Below are positions 13,141 to 21,301 of a stretch of 64,000 nucleotides of DNA, piece by piece. Positions within the stretch are counted from its first letter, which is position 1, and the number at the start of each line of letters is the position of its first letter. This DNA comes from Conchocele bisecta (Eukaryota > Mollusca > Bivalvia > Lucinida > Thyasiridae), in contig CM055265.1 of NCBI GenBank assembly GCA_029237695.1, forward strand, positions 113,372,067 to 113,436,066. The letters are read 5' to 3'. A program made the position numbers and the translations under genes. Under the pieces are notes generated by a model. The model had not been told where the DNA came from, searched no databases, and worked only from the letters and a program-made list of their open reading frames with translations.

Positions 13141-14088
13141 TAAAAAACAAGAGGGCCATGATGGCCCTAATTCGCTCACCTGACTCCATGAACACTAGAC
13201 GAGAATGTGACATTGAGTTCATATGTTTTAAACAAATTATGCTATTTTTAGATGGCGGTCATCTTGGATTAAACGATGACTCATTTTACCAAATCTGAAA
13301 ATGCTTCACCCAAGGATCTGAACTTCCTATGAAGTTTGGCCAGCATTGGCCATGTGGTTCCTGAGAAAAAGACGTTCAAAATCTCGAATAAATGGACCTT
13401 TTGGTGGCCATCATGGATGACATAATCATCCGATTCCGACAAATATTGCACCAGAGCAATCGCCTCATCTATACCTTCAATTTGATATATGACATGAGCA
13501 TATTCGGTCAAAAATAAAAATTTGATCCCAATTTGACCCCATGGGCCACGCCCATTTTTGACCCCGGGGTCACCATTTTCACAACTTTGAAAGAGCATTG
13601 AAAATCAATCATTCCTACGAAGTTTAGTCAAAATCCGGCTAGCGGTTCATGAGAAGAAGATTTTTTAAGAATTTATGCTACTTTTAAACGGCGGCCATCT
13701 TGTATTAGCGATGGCCTCAATTTTAACAAATCTGAAAAGGCTTCACACATGGACCATAACTTTTAAGTTTGGCTACCATGGGCCAAGCAGTTCATGAGAA
13801 GAATTTTGAAATCTCTAATAAAAGAACGACCTTTTGACACATTCGGCGGCTATCTTGGATGACATAACAATCCGATTTCGACAAAAAATGTACCAGAGTG
13901 ATCGCCTAATTGATACCTTCAATTTGATATATAAAATGACCATATTCGGTGAAAAGTAAAATTTTACCCCAATTTGACCCCACGGGCCATGCCCATTTTT
14001 GACCCCGGGGTCACCATTTTAACAACTTTGAAAGAGCATTGTACATCAATCATTCCTACCAAGTTTCGTCAAAATCCGGTTAGCGGTT
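13141..14088 (-). mobile_element. Dispersed element with GGGCCATGATGGCCC end, cut by the assembly gap
   Basis: It starts AACAAGAGGGCCATGATGG and contains two internal subrepeats of about 370 bp (GACCCCGGGGTCACCATTTT at about 13558 and 14001). The same family occurs as a fuller copy, in the opposite orientation, at 55282-56925. The present copy runs into the run of N. Confidence 0.75.
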
Positions 14089-14588
14089 NNNNNNNNNNNN
14101 NNNNNNNNNNNNNNNNNNNNNNNNNNNNNNNNNNNNNNNNNNNNNNNNNNNNNNNNNNNNNNNNNNNNNNNNNNNNNNNNNNNNNNNNNNNNNNNNNNNN
14201 NNNNNNNNNNNNNNNNNNNNNNNNNNNNNNNNNNNNNNNNNNNNNNNNNNNNNNNNNNNNNNNNNNNNNNNNNNNNNNNNNNNNNNNNNNNNNNNNNNNN
14301 NNNNNNNNNNNNNNNNNNNNNNNNNNNNNNNNNNNNNNNNNNNNNNNNNNNNNNNNNNNNNNNNNNNNNNNNNNNNNNNNNNNNNNNNNNNNNNNNNNNN
14401 NNNNNNNNNNNNNNNNNNNNNNNNNNNNNNNNNNNNNNNNNNNNNNNNNNNNNNNNNNNNNNNNNNNNNNNNNNNNNNNNNNNNNNNNNNNNNNNNNNNN
14501 NNNNNNNNNNNNNNNNNNNNNNNNNNNNNNNNNNNNNNNNNNNNNNNNNNNNNNNNNNNNNNNNNNNNNNNNNNNNNNNNNNNNNNNN
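14089..14588. other. Assembly gap (500 N)
   Basis: Exactly 500 undetermined bases, the usual placeholder for a gap of unknown size. ORFs crossing it are artefacts. Confidence 0.99.
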
Positions 14589-14830
14589 TCCTGGTAAGGA
14601 TGCAGTCACTATTTGTTATGAAAATGTTGTCATCGTTCGACGTCATTTACAGAAAATATCACATTTTCTGTAAATATCACATTTTCTGTAAATATATTTC
14701 ATTAAAAATTGCACATGTTCTTAGGTACAAAATCGCATGGCGTGTCTCATATAGTAACTGTATACATACTCCATACATGTACAATGGAACCTCTCTAAGC
14801 TGGTCACAATGGAAGACCCCTAGGCTAGGG
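14589..14830. mobile_element. Right half of MITE family 2
   Basis: GTTATGAAAATGTTGTCATC onward matches the right arm and right flank at 6996-7195, including about 75 bp past the MITE end (GGTCACAATGGAAGACCCC). The shared flank shows that a larger unit than the MITE has been copied. A short ATCACATTTTCTGTAAAT duplication is specific to this copy. Confidence 0.75.
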
Positions 14831-15525
14831 TAAAGTGAAGAATAACTGTTGGGCTCCTTACAGTAGCGCTTTTCTGCTGGTCGCCTATATGTACTATACC
14901 AATATTATTATGATTATATGCATATGATGCCAACATATTTTCTATGCGATATGCATATATAATATAACATATGATATGTTTGTTTATATGAAGTTTATGC
15001 ATGTGTATAATTCTTGTGTGCTTGTATCTGTACGTTTGTGTATTGTATAGACATACGGATATTGTATATTTGTATACCGGAGTGATGTTAATGTTATACA
15101 CCACTTCCGGTAGGCATACGGTATATACAAACAGTACTAGAGGATTGTTTTTCAGACAAAAACATATGTCTCCCCCAATACCACCACTGCATGTTATCAG
15201 GACTTGGAAAAGTAGAATTTAAGGCAGCAACAGCATATATGTAGCTACCTTGTATTTTTTGCATACTTTTGAAGATACGCGTGACACAAGTTGTGTATCC
15301 CCACTTTTCACTAAATCAAGGGCCATAACTCCGTGAATACTGGATGAATCCACATGGGGTGCTCAACTTCACACGATGACCAGTATTCCTGTAAAGTTTC
15401 GCGACTCTAACTGAAATACTTTTGGAGATACGCGCGACACAAGTTGAAAATCCCCACTTTTCACTAAGTCAAGGGCCATAACTCTGTGAATACTGGATCA
15501 ATCCGCATCTAAAACCCCAGGGGCC
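14831..15525. other. Intronic DNA with a dispersed repeat, no gene
   Basis: 14831-15230 shows nothing beyond AT-rich sequence. From 15270 a unit recurs about every 130 bp: GACACAAGTTG, CCCCACTTTTCACTAA, AGGGCCATAACTC, GATGACCAGTATTCCTGTAA. One more partial copy follows the palindromic MITE at 15770. Confidence 0.5.
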
Positions 15526-15766
15526 CGTTTCACTAAACTTTGTACGACTAATATGTTCGTAAGTGCAGATTTAGAATAGTCTGTAAATTTCAATTGATGG
15601 ATTTTCATTTATTGAGCATAGGCTGCATATGCAGCCTATGCTCAATAAATGTAAATCCAATAATTGTTTACAAGAAAACGTTGTTAATGTGAAATTTATA
15701 GACTATCATAATTTTGCACTTACGAACATTTTAGTCGTAAGAAGTTTAGTGAAACGGGCCCCAGGT
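15526..15766. mobile_element. MITE family 3, long palindrome
   Basis: The arms begin GGGCCCGTTTCACTAAACTT and end with the complement; the centre is a near-perfect palindrome around ATAGGCTGCATATGCAGCCTAT (15618-15640). A second copy lies at 53163-53386, inserted inside a MITE family 1 copy, and a fragment at 61382-61435. Confidence 0.85.
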
Positions 15767-15879
15767 GCGCAACTTCACACGATGACCAGTATTCCTGTAA
15801 AGTTTCACGACTTTAACTGAAATAAATTTGGAGATATGCGCGACACAAGTCGAAAATCCCCAATTTTCGCTATATGATC

Positions 15880-16130
15880 ATTTTCAATCTATGCATAAAT
15901 TAATTATTTTTAATTGATAAAATAAAATATTTTCTGCCCAAAGAAAACGGCTGTGATAACAGAATAAATACAGTATAATAATTGTAATCATCAAATATAC
16001 ACAGTCGTTAGTTCTCTAAGAAATAAAACATATCAGTACAAATAAGTAATTACCCCCGCAAAGTGTACTTAGGACAGGTAGATAAGTGTACTTAGCAATT
16101 TTGGTGAAATCTGCTACAGAGCTAGAGTGT
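15880..16130. mobile_element. Partial copy of MITE family 6
   Basis: It resembles the right part of the elements at 54145-54425 and 63308-63640: CAGTATAATAATT, CAGTCGTTAGTTCT, and the end AGCAATTTTGGTGAAATC. The left arm is degenerate. Confidence 0.6.
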
Positions 16131-16167
16131 GTGGTTTAGATTTTTTACTGATTTTATGTCAATCCAC

Positions 16168-16575
16168 AGGGCTCCAGATAAGGAATTAGTAATTGAGAAT
16201 TGTCACTCCATCATTTCTGAAACAATTCGGTATTTCAAAATTATAATTGGGTAAAATAAAATCACGTTACTGTTTACACATCAACAGACAGCAATTATTG
16301 AATAGTTTGCTTTGAAATAAAAACATGTCTTGGCATTTCATTAGAATTGTCTCCTTGGAGACAATTCTAATGAAATACCAAGATGTGTTTTCATGGAAAA
16401 TAAGAAAAATATGCCATATTTGTGGTCGGTTTATTGTTTTCTGCAGCATGATAAAGGTAACACAAATTTAGTTTTGCTTTTAGATACATGTACTCGCTAC
16501 TTCTGATTTCAATTGGGTTTTTGGCAATTTTAATTGGGTATTTACGCAAATACGCAGCTTATCTGGAGCTCTGAA
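16168..16575. mobile_element. MITE family 4, ends CAGRGCTCCAGATAAG
   Basis: The ends are CAGGGCTCCAGATAAG and CTTATCTGGAGCTCTG. Around 16340-16372 a perfect hairpin lies (ATTAGAATTGTCTCC and its complement). Another member is at 36369-36717, half copies at 7545-7735, and one end at about 28302 inside the Polinton. Confidence 0.75.
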
Positions 16576-16899
16576 TCCAACATATGGAGATCATAGTTAT
16601 GTAAAACGTCAAGGAATATAGAAGTTATATCAGAATTGAGAAACTCCGACAAACTTCTCAATGTGGGAAAAAGTTCAAAGTTGTGAAGGTCAAAAGGTCA
16701 AGGTCATATTAAGGACAGCCTGTTGCGAACTTCTTAATGTGCCGGACACACGGATGGACAGACACACAGTGCAAATACTATATGCATAAAAACTTCCAAC
16801 TATGAAAGATAGTGTCCTGATCCGGTGCCTGGCACACTTACTACACTAGAGGGTCGTTCAGTCAGATATTAGCGGAGATAATTTTTTTTATAAAAAAGT

Positions 16900-17035
16900 G
16901 CCTGTTGTCTTTATTTAATCTCAAAAGTACATGTTGTTACCCCTCGTTTGAACTGTCGCAACAAACGGTTCAAATGAGGTAACAACATGGACATTTATGG
17001 AGAATTAAACGAAATATTGAGATTCAACAAAAATT
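16900..17035. repeat. Palindrome upstream of the minus-strand first exon
   Basis: ACATGTTGTTACCCCTCGTT is mirrored by the sequence near 16965-16992, with the centre near CGCAACAAACG. The neighbouring 16576-16899 shows no gene. Confidence 0.6.
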
Positions 17036-17068
17036 ATTGTATCTTTAATCTGAAATGGGTTAGATTAC

Positions 17069-17135
17069 CTTGGTCTGGACTATGTCCCGTGTATGGTCGT
17101 CTGTTGGGTGAGTGACTGGACCATCGACCACTCAT
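17069..17135 (-). CDS. First coding exon of the same low-complexity protein
   Basis: On the minus strand a TCATTTCAG acceptor ends at 17156 and a CAAG|GTAATC donor lies at 17069/17068. The exon is 17155-17069, and the first ATG in the useful frame is at 17133-17135. It encodes 22 residues starting MSGRWSSHSP and ends with one base of a split Gly codon. That base joins exactly in phase to the two bases opening the exon at 6157, continuing the Arg/Pro-rich composition (RPRGRPQYPQ). The exon begins with an acceptor, so at least one non-coding 5' exon must lie further right, possibly beyond the Polinton. The intron to exon 2 is 10.9 kb and includes an assembly gap. Join and start are inferred from splice signals and composition, not from a transcript. 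Confidence 0.7.
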
Positions 17136-17279
17136 CTGGACTGTAAGGCACACATCTGAAATGACAATGATAATGTTATAATATTGTTTCCCCCAGGATT
17201 AAGAGGGGCATGGTAAGGCCAGAAAGAAAAGGCAAAGCACATGTTAACGCATAAACATTGAAAAAAGACCATATTCAAC

Positions 17280-18805
17280 AACAAGAGCTGTAGGAGAACA
17301 GCATAGCTCGACTACGAGGGTTGTCGATGTACACATAGCTTGACAAACAAGGTGGCCGCGGCCTGCATAAAAACCTTAACCAAGGTTGACTAAAAACCTT
17401 AACCAAGGGAAATTAAGTAAGTAATTCAAGGTTAAATGTAGGTCAATGTGGCCGCGGTCTGCATAAAAACCATAACCAAGGTTGACTAAAAACCTTAACA
17501 AAGGGAAATTAAGTAAGTAATTCAAGGTTAAATGTAGGTCAATGTCAGATATAGGTCAGGGGTTATTGATGTACATCACTAGGAGATGAAGTTTTCCAAG
17601 TATGGTTGCTGTAGGCCCAGGAATATTCCATATACAAGCTTGACTAAAAACCTTAACCAAGGGGAAATAAGAAAGTAATCCAAGGATAAAAGTAGGTCAA
17701 GGTCAAATATAGGTCAGGGATTATGATGTACATCACTAGGAGATGAAGTTGTCCAAGTATGGTTGGTGTAGGGCCAGGAGTATTGTATCTACAAGCTTGA
17801 CTAAAAACCTAACAATTCAAGGAGAATTAAGTAAGTATTCAAGAGGAAATGTAGGTCAAGTCAAATAATCGATCAGGGGTTATTGATGTACATCGCTATG
17901 AGAAAAGGTTGTCCATGGTGTTAGTAGCACAAAAATGTAGGTCAAGGTAATATGATCAGGGGATTTTTGATACTCGCTATGAAAAGGTTGTCAAGTTGTT
18001 AGTATGCACAATAGTATTCCATGTACAAGGTTGACTAAAAACCATAATCAAGGGGAATTAACTAAGTAATTCAAAGTTAAATGTAGGTCAAGGTCAAATA
18101 TAGGTCAGTGGTTGTTGATGTACATCACTAGGAGATGAAGTTGTCCAAGTATGGTGGGTGTAGGGCCAGGAATATTCCATATACAAGCTTGACTAAAAAC
18201 CTTAACCAAGGGGAATTAACAAAGTAATTGAAGAGGAAATGTAGGTCAAGGTCAAATATAGATCAGGGGTTATTGATGTACATCCTCATGAGAAAAGGTT
18301 GTCCAAGTATGGTGTCTGTATGCACAATAGTATTCCATGTACAAGCTTGACTAAAAACCTTAACCAAGGTTGACTAAAAACCTTAACCAAGGGGAATTAA
18401 CTAAGTAATTCAAGGTTAAATGTAGGTGAAGGTCAAATATAGGTCAGTGGTTGTTGATGTACATCACTAGGAGATGAAGTTGTCCAAGTATGGTGGGTGT
18501 AGGGCCAGGAATATTCCATATAAAAGCTTGACTAAAAACCTTAACCAAGGGGAATTAAGTAAGTAATTCAAGAGGAAATGTAGGTCAAGGTCAAATATAG
18601 ATCAGGGTTATTGATGTACATCCCTATGAGAAAAGGTTGTCCAAGTATGGTGTCTGTATGCACAATAGTATTCCATGTACAAGCTTGACTAAAAACCTTA
18701 ACCAAGGTTGACTAAAAACCTTAACCAAGGGGAATTAACTAAGTAATTCAAGGTTAAATGTAGGTGAAGGTCAAATATAGGTCAGTGGTTGTTGATGTAC
18801 ATCAC
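17280..18805. repeat. Tandem satellite, unit about 170-180 bp
   Basis: About nine imperfect copies carry TTGACTAAAAACCTTAACCA, GGTTAAATGTAGGTCAAGG, TTGATGTACATCACTAGGAG and AGTATGGTGGGTGTAGGGCC. Alternate copies differ (CACTAGGAGATGAAG versus ATGAGAAAAGG), which gives a partial two-unit order. The array ends at about 18805, 70 bp before the Polinton target site. No coding capacity. Confidence 0.85.
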
Positions 18806-18869
18806 TACAGAGTGGCCTGCGGTTCTCTTACCAGGCGAATTGCAATTCCTGGAGCGCAGGATTGCAATT

Positions 18870-18875
18870 CGCGTT
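18870..18875. repeat. Target-site duplication, left copy (CGCGTT)
   Basis: The six bases CGCGTT immediately before the left terminus are repeated immediately after the right terminus at 32400-32405. A 6-bp duplication is the hallmark length for Polinton integration. Confidence 0.9.
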
Positions 18876-19024
18876 AGTAGTAATGGGTGGCACTATATAT
18901 GGTACGGTTTTTTAACGTGTTTTTTCCATAGACTTCTTAAACCGGAAGTAGTATTATTCTTACCAGAAGTCTGTGAAAAAAACACAAGTTAAAAAACCGT
19001 ACCATAGGTGCCACCCCTTATTAC
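18876..19024. repeat. Imperfect terminal palindrome (hairpin) of the left TIR
   Basis: GGGTGGCACTATATATGGTA is followed by CGGTTTTTTAA, a spacer, then TTAAAAAACCGTACCATAGG and TGCCACCCC. An inner stem pairs ATAGACTTCT with AGAAGTCTGTG around TTCTTAAACCGGAAGTAG. The whole outer 149 bp could therefore fold back on itself. The mirror copy is at 32251-32399. Confidence 0.75.
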
Positions 19025-19059
19025 TCCCATTATTGGGGATGGAAACTTCTTGTATTACA

Positions 19060-19262
19060 CTATAGTGGCTAAAAACCGTACCATACTGCCACCCCTGAAC
19101 CATTTTGATGGAGATTCTAGAATTTTATCCGGGGGTAGAAACTTCTTGTATTACGTTATAGTGGCTAAAAAACCGTACCATAGTGCCACCCGGAACCATT
19201 TGATGGAGATTCGTGAATTTTATCCAGGTGTAAACTTCTTGTATTACGCTATAGTACTAACC
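19060..19262. repeat. Subterminal tandem repeats, about 90-bp unit
   Basis: Units carry AAAAACCGTACCATA, TGCCACCC, GAACCATTTTGATGGAGATT and AACTTCTTGTATTACG. There are two full copies and one partial, each repeating the CCGTACCATA-GTGCCACC iteron also found in the terminal palindrome. The inverse set is at 32030-32240. Confidence 0.75.
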
Positions 19263-19330
19263 TGAGATTAATCGTTTTTGTATTCAATACGAGTAGTATG
19301 TAAGGTATTCATTTTCTTGAGAAAGTGTAT

Positions 19331-19346
19331 AACCCTGAAAAGGGCT
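19331..19346 (-). terminator. Histone-type 3' stem-loop after the outer TIR gene (left copy)
   Basis: On the minus strand this reads AGCCCT-TTTC-AGGGTT, a 6-bp stem (one G.U pair) with a UUUC loop, starting 16-17 nt past the stop codon. The minus-strand CAAGAAAAT at 19311-19319 lies 11 nt further on, where a U7 snRNA target would be expected. Outcome inferred from shape and spacing. Confidence 0.6.
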
Positions 19347-19362
19347 GTTGTCTTTTAGTAAA

Positions 19363-19575
19363 CTATGCAGTGCATAGGTTATCCCACATATAGTCGACGA
19401 CTAACTCACAGGCCTCACAAATTTCGAGGTCTTTAAGGTCCTCTTCTTCAAAAAAGCCTTCGTCGAGCTCTGGACAATTGTGTTCTTCCCCGTGAGTGTC
19501 CAACACTGCATAGCATTTTCTACACTCTATGTAACAGTGTTCACCACACATAGAGCATAAACCGTTCTTCTGCAT
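19363..19575 (-). CDS. Outer TIR gene, 70-aa Cys-rich acidic protein (left copy)
   Basis: I start it at the ATG at 19573-19575 because the TATAAAAG box at 19635-19642 is 60 nt upstream; the longer open frame would start inside the promoter. The protein has two CxxC pairs near the N-terminus (CSMCGEHC, CRKC), a third CEAC pair near the C-terminus, and an acidic stretch EGFFEEEDLKDLE between. This suggests a small zinc-binding fold. I do not recognise a family. The inverted copy is at 31695-31907, with Gln/His at residue 2 and Leu/Glu at residue 6. A histone-type stem-loop follows it instead of an AATAAA. Confidence 0.7.
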   Translation of the reverse strand: MQKNGLCSMCGEHCYIECRKCYAVLDTHGEEHNCPELDEGFFEEEDLKDLEICEACELVVDYMWDNLCTA

Positions 19576-19634
19576 TGTTATGTAGTTGTTTGAACAGTTT
19601 AATGAGACTAATGAAATATAACTTTCTGTTTTTA

Positions 19635-19642
19635 CTTTTATA
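19635..19642 (-). promoter_or_regulatory. TATA box of the outer TIR gene (left)
   Basis: Minus-strand TATAAAAG, 60 nt before the chosen ATG. Upstream of it lies the AAAGTAGGTCAATCC module shared with the inner TIR gene. Confidence 0.7.
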
Positions 19643-20001
19643 CACATCAGAAGGATTGACCTACTTTTGATAGTTTAGTCAATTTTCAGATTTTCGACCA
19701 GTCAGAAAGCGCATTGCAAACGCGTTTTGTGATATCCTAGTGGGGTGTACTGTTCCTGTATATAATTTTCAAATATTTTTGACAACTCCAATATTATTAA
19801 ATACATATGAAAATGTCATAGAAATAATTTTCATCCACTTCTGACAACTCTAATATTGACATAAATTGATGAAAATAAATATTGATTGTGAATCAATATC
19901 TTGGTATTTTTCAATTTATGGTAAAATTGAATACGAGATATGTAAAGTTGTAACAATATTTTATTGAACAATAACATATTTACAACATGTATGTTTAACA
20001 T

Positions 20002-20199
20002 TCAAGAGGTATGATCTATTTCCATTGGTTCAAACTGTCTCTGTCCATGAAGCGTGAACAATGGGAGCCTTAGTTCAGGCATTGTTTCAGTCTTTTCACT
20101 AATCCGTAAGTTCGGTTTACAGCGCTTAAATAAGAAATTCACAACATTGTCATTTTCAACAACTTCGTTTCTCCATTGTTCAAATGTTAATTGTTCCAC
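20002..20199 (-). CDS. Second open frame of the middle TIR gene, about 65 aa (left copy)
   Basis: An open frame following and overlapping the 58-aa frame at 20187-20363, one frame over. It has no ATG near its start (it opens at GTG), so it is probably the continuation of the 58-aa frame after a one-base shift. The composition is ordinary; MEIDHTS is at the C-terminus, and an AATAAA lies downstream on the minus strand (about 19958). No family recognised. The right copy at 31069-31267 is broken by an A-run. Confidence 0.5.
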   Translation of the reverse strand: MEQLTFEQWRNEVVENDNVVNFLFKRCKPNLRISEKTETMPELRLPLFTLHGQRQFEPMEIDHTS

Positions 20200-20363
20200 T
20201 TTAATCCTTGAATCTTTGAATTTTTAATTAATGATTGAAGTTGTTCAACCATACATCTATTGAATGTGTCATGTATTGTCTTTCTTTGTCGGGGTATTTC
20301 TCGGGATTTCTTTATCAGACAAACATCGTTTTGTAACCACAACTCATAATTATAACCCATCAT
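20187..20363 (-). CDS. Middle TIR gene, first frame, 58 aa (left copy)
   Basis: The ATGATG at 20358-20363 follows a TATATAAAC box at 20457-20465 by about 95 nt. The protein is basic (KKSREIPRQRKT) with an N-terminal YELWLQNDVCL and no recognised domain. It ends TGG AAC AAT TAA, where another frame stays open for 65 codons. The same stop is in the right copy, so it predates TIR divergence or is functional. Confidence 0.55.
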   Translation of the reverse strand: MMGYNYELWLQNDVCLIKKSREIPRQRKTIHDTFNRCMVEQLQSLIKNSKIQGLKWNN

Positions 20364-20456
20364 TTTTTATTGTTTATTATCTAAAAGTACTGTATAATAT
20401 TTGTTGTTTCTAGAGCAAATACCTTGAAGATAATGGCTTATGACAAAATGTAAAAC

Positions 20457-20465
20457 GTTTATATA
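20457..20465 (-). promoter_or_regulatory. TATA box of the middle TIR gene (left)
   Basis: Minus-strand TATATAAAC, about 95 nt before the ATG. Confidence 0.55.
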
Positions 20466-20509
20466 GGTACAACTGATTATAAGGTTTATCTATTCTAAAT
20501 ATTTGTATT

Positions 20510-20525
20510 GGCCTTGAAAAGGGCC
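20510..20525 (-). terminator. Histone-like 3' stem-loop after the inner TIR gene (left copy)
   Basis: Minus-strand GGCCCT-TTTC-AAGGCC: UUUC loop and a 6-bp stem with one C/A mismatch. It lies just after the last open frame of the inner TIR gene and before the TATA box of the middle gene. Weaker than the copy at 29226. Confidence 0.45.
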
Positions 20526-20918
20526 TTATGTGATTTAACTTTGTTGTTGATCATACTTGATCACACTTTCGATGTATTTTTATGATCACCACAGTCCCTG
20601 GACCCCACAACTTCTACATGTCAAGAGAAATCTGTGGGTACACCTTTTGCTAGGTTTTCCACGAATCGTAAATGACGATGCAGGATTTCTAGGGATCTCT
20701 CATCCCAGTCTTCTTGTTGTGTACTGTATTGATGATCATGCTTGATCACTCTTGCAATGTATTTTTCATGACCATCACAGTCCCGTGATCCACAGCTTCT
20801 ACATGTTAATAGAAATCTGTGTGTAGACTTTTTGCTAGGTTTCCTCATCCCAGTCTTCTTGCTGTGGTTGTTCATTAGCTCTCTCAGCATTACCCCAGTT
20901 TTCTGCAGGCTTAGACAT
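20521..20918 (-). pseudogene. Inner TIR gene, left copy (frame-broken, internal duplication)
   Basis: The ATG at 20916-20918 is 36 nt from a TATAAAAG box at 20954-20961. The first frame (MSKPAENWGN...) stops after 27 codons. A second frame then continues through RSCGSRDCDGHEKYI, a possible small metal site with a CxxxxxC core, then QQEDWDEE and a second diverged copy of the same unit. The unit of about 230 bp is thus duplicated inside the gene. The identical early stop in both TIRs suggests the shift arose before the last TIR homogenisation. Function unknown. Confidence 0.5.
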
Positions 20919-20953
20919 CGTGTTTAATGAAACATGTGAAGTATGTACACATG

Positions 20954-20961
20954 CTTTTATA
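20954..20961 (-). promoter_or_regulatory. TATA box of the inner TIR gene (left)
   Basis: Minus-strand TATAAAAG preceded by the shared AAAGTAGGTCAATCC module and a TGACTAAACTA block. Confidence 0.65.
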
Positions 20962-21054
20962 CCCATCAATCGGATTGACCTACTTTCTGTAGTTTAGTCA
21001 TTTTTCATAATTTCGGTCAATCAGAAAGCGAGTTGTAAGCACGTTTTTACAGTC

Positions 21055-21301
21055 AGGAGCTTGACTACAAAAAGGGATTAGGCTTTTAACCAATCAGGAC
21101 ACTGTTTACAGTATCCTAGTACATATGATGGAAAAATGAACATTGATTTAACAGCTGTTCTATTTAGAAAAAGATATATTTAATATATCAACGTGTTTAA
21201 CGAACAATTAAAATACAAGATTAATAAAGTTTTAACAATATTTTATTGAACAACAACATGTAATAAACATTAATTCATTGAAAGTCTCAATGTACGGTAA
21301 T
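21055..21301. other. Spacer between left TIR and polymerase 3' end
   Basis: No gene. A minus-strand AATAAA (about 21241) lies downstream of the polymerase stop and can serve as its poly(A) signal, in contrast to the stem-loops of the TIR genes. Confidence 0.5.

Larger units (their letters stand above)
18876..21054. repeat. Left terminal inverted repeat of the Polinton (about 2.18 kb)
   Basis: It matches, inverted, 30212-32399 with a few substitutions and indels. The inner end is at GTTTTTACAGTC. It carries inverted copies of all three small genes, their TATA boxes and their 3' signals, so these genes are present twice per element. Small differences from the right arm (for example the Met-Gln versus Met-His start of the outer gene) show the two arms have drifted since the last copying. 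Confidence 0.9.

Noticed and set aside
14046..14646. Long open frames across 13974-14646 and 34380-35081
   Set aside because: They consist almost only of N and have no supported residues.
18789..19265. Left-TIR frames with repeated FLYYAIV peptides
   Set aside because: They follow the subterminal tandem repeats and the terminal palindrome.
19363..19647. Longer 94-aa start of the outer TIR gene
   Set aside because: The extra 24 codons overlap the TATA box and leader; the ATG after the promoter is preferred.
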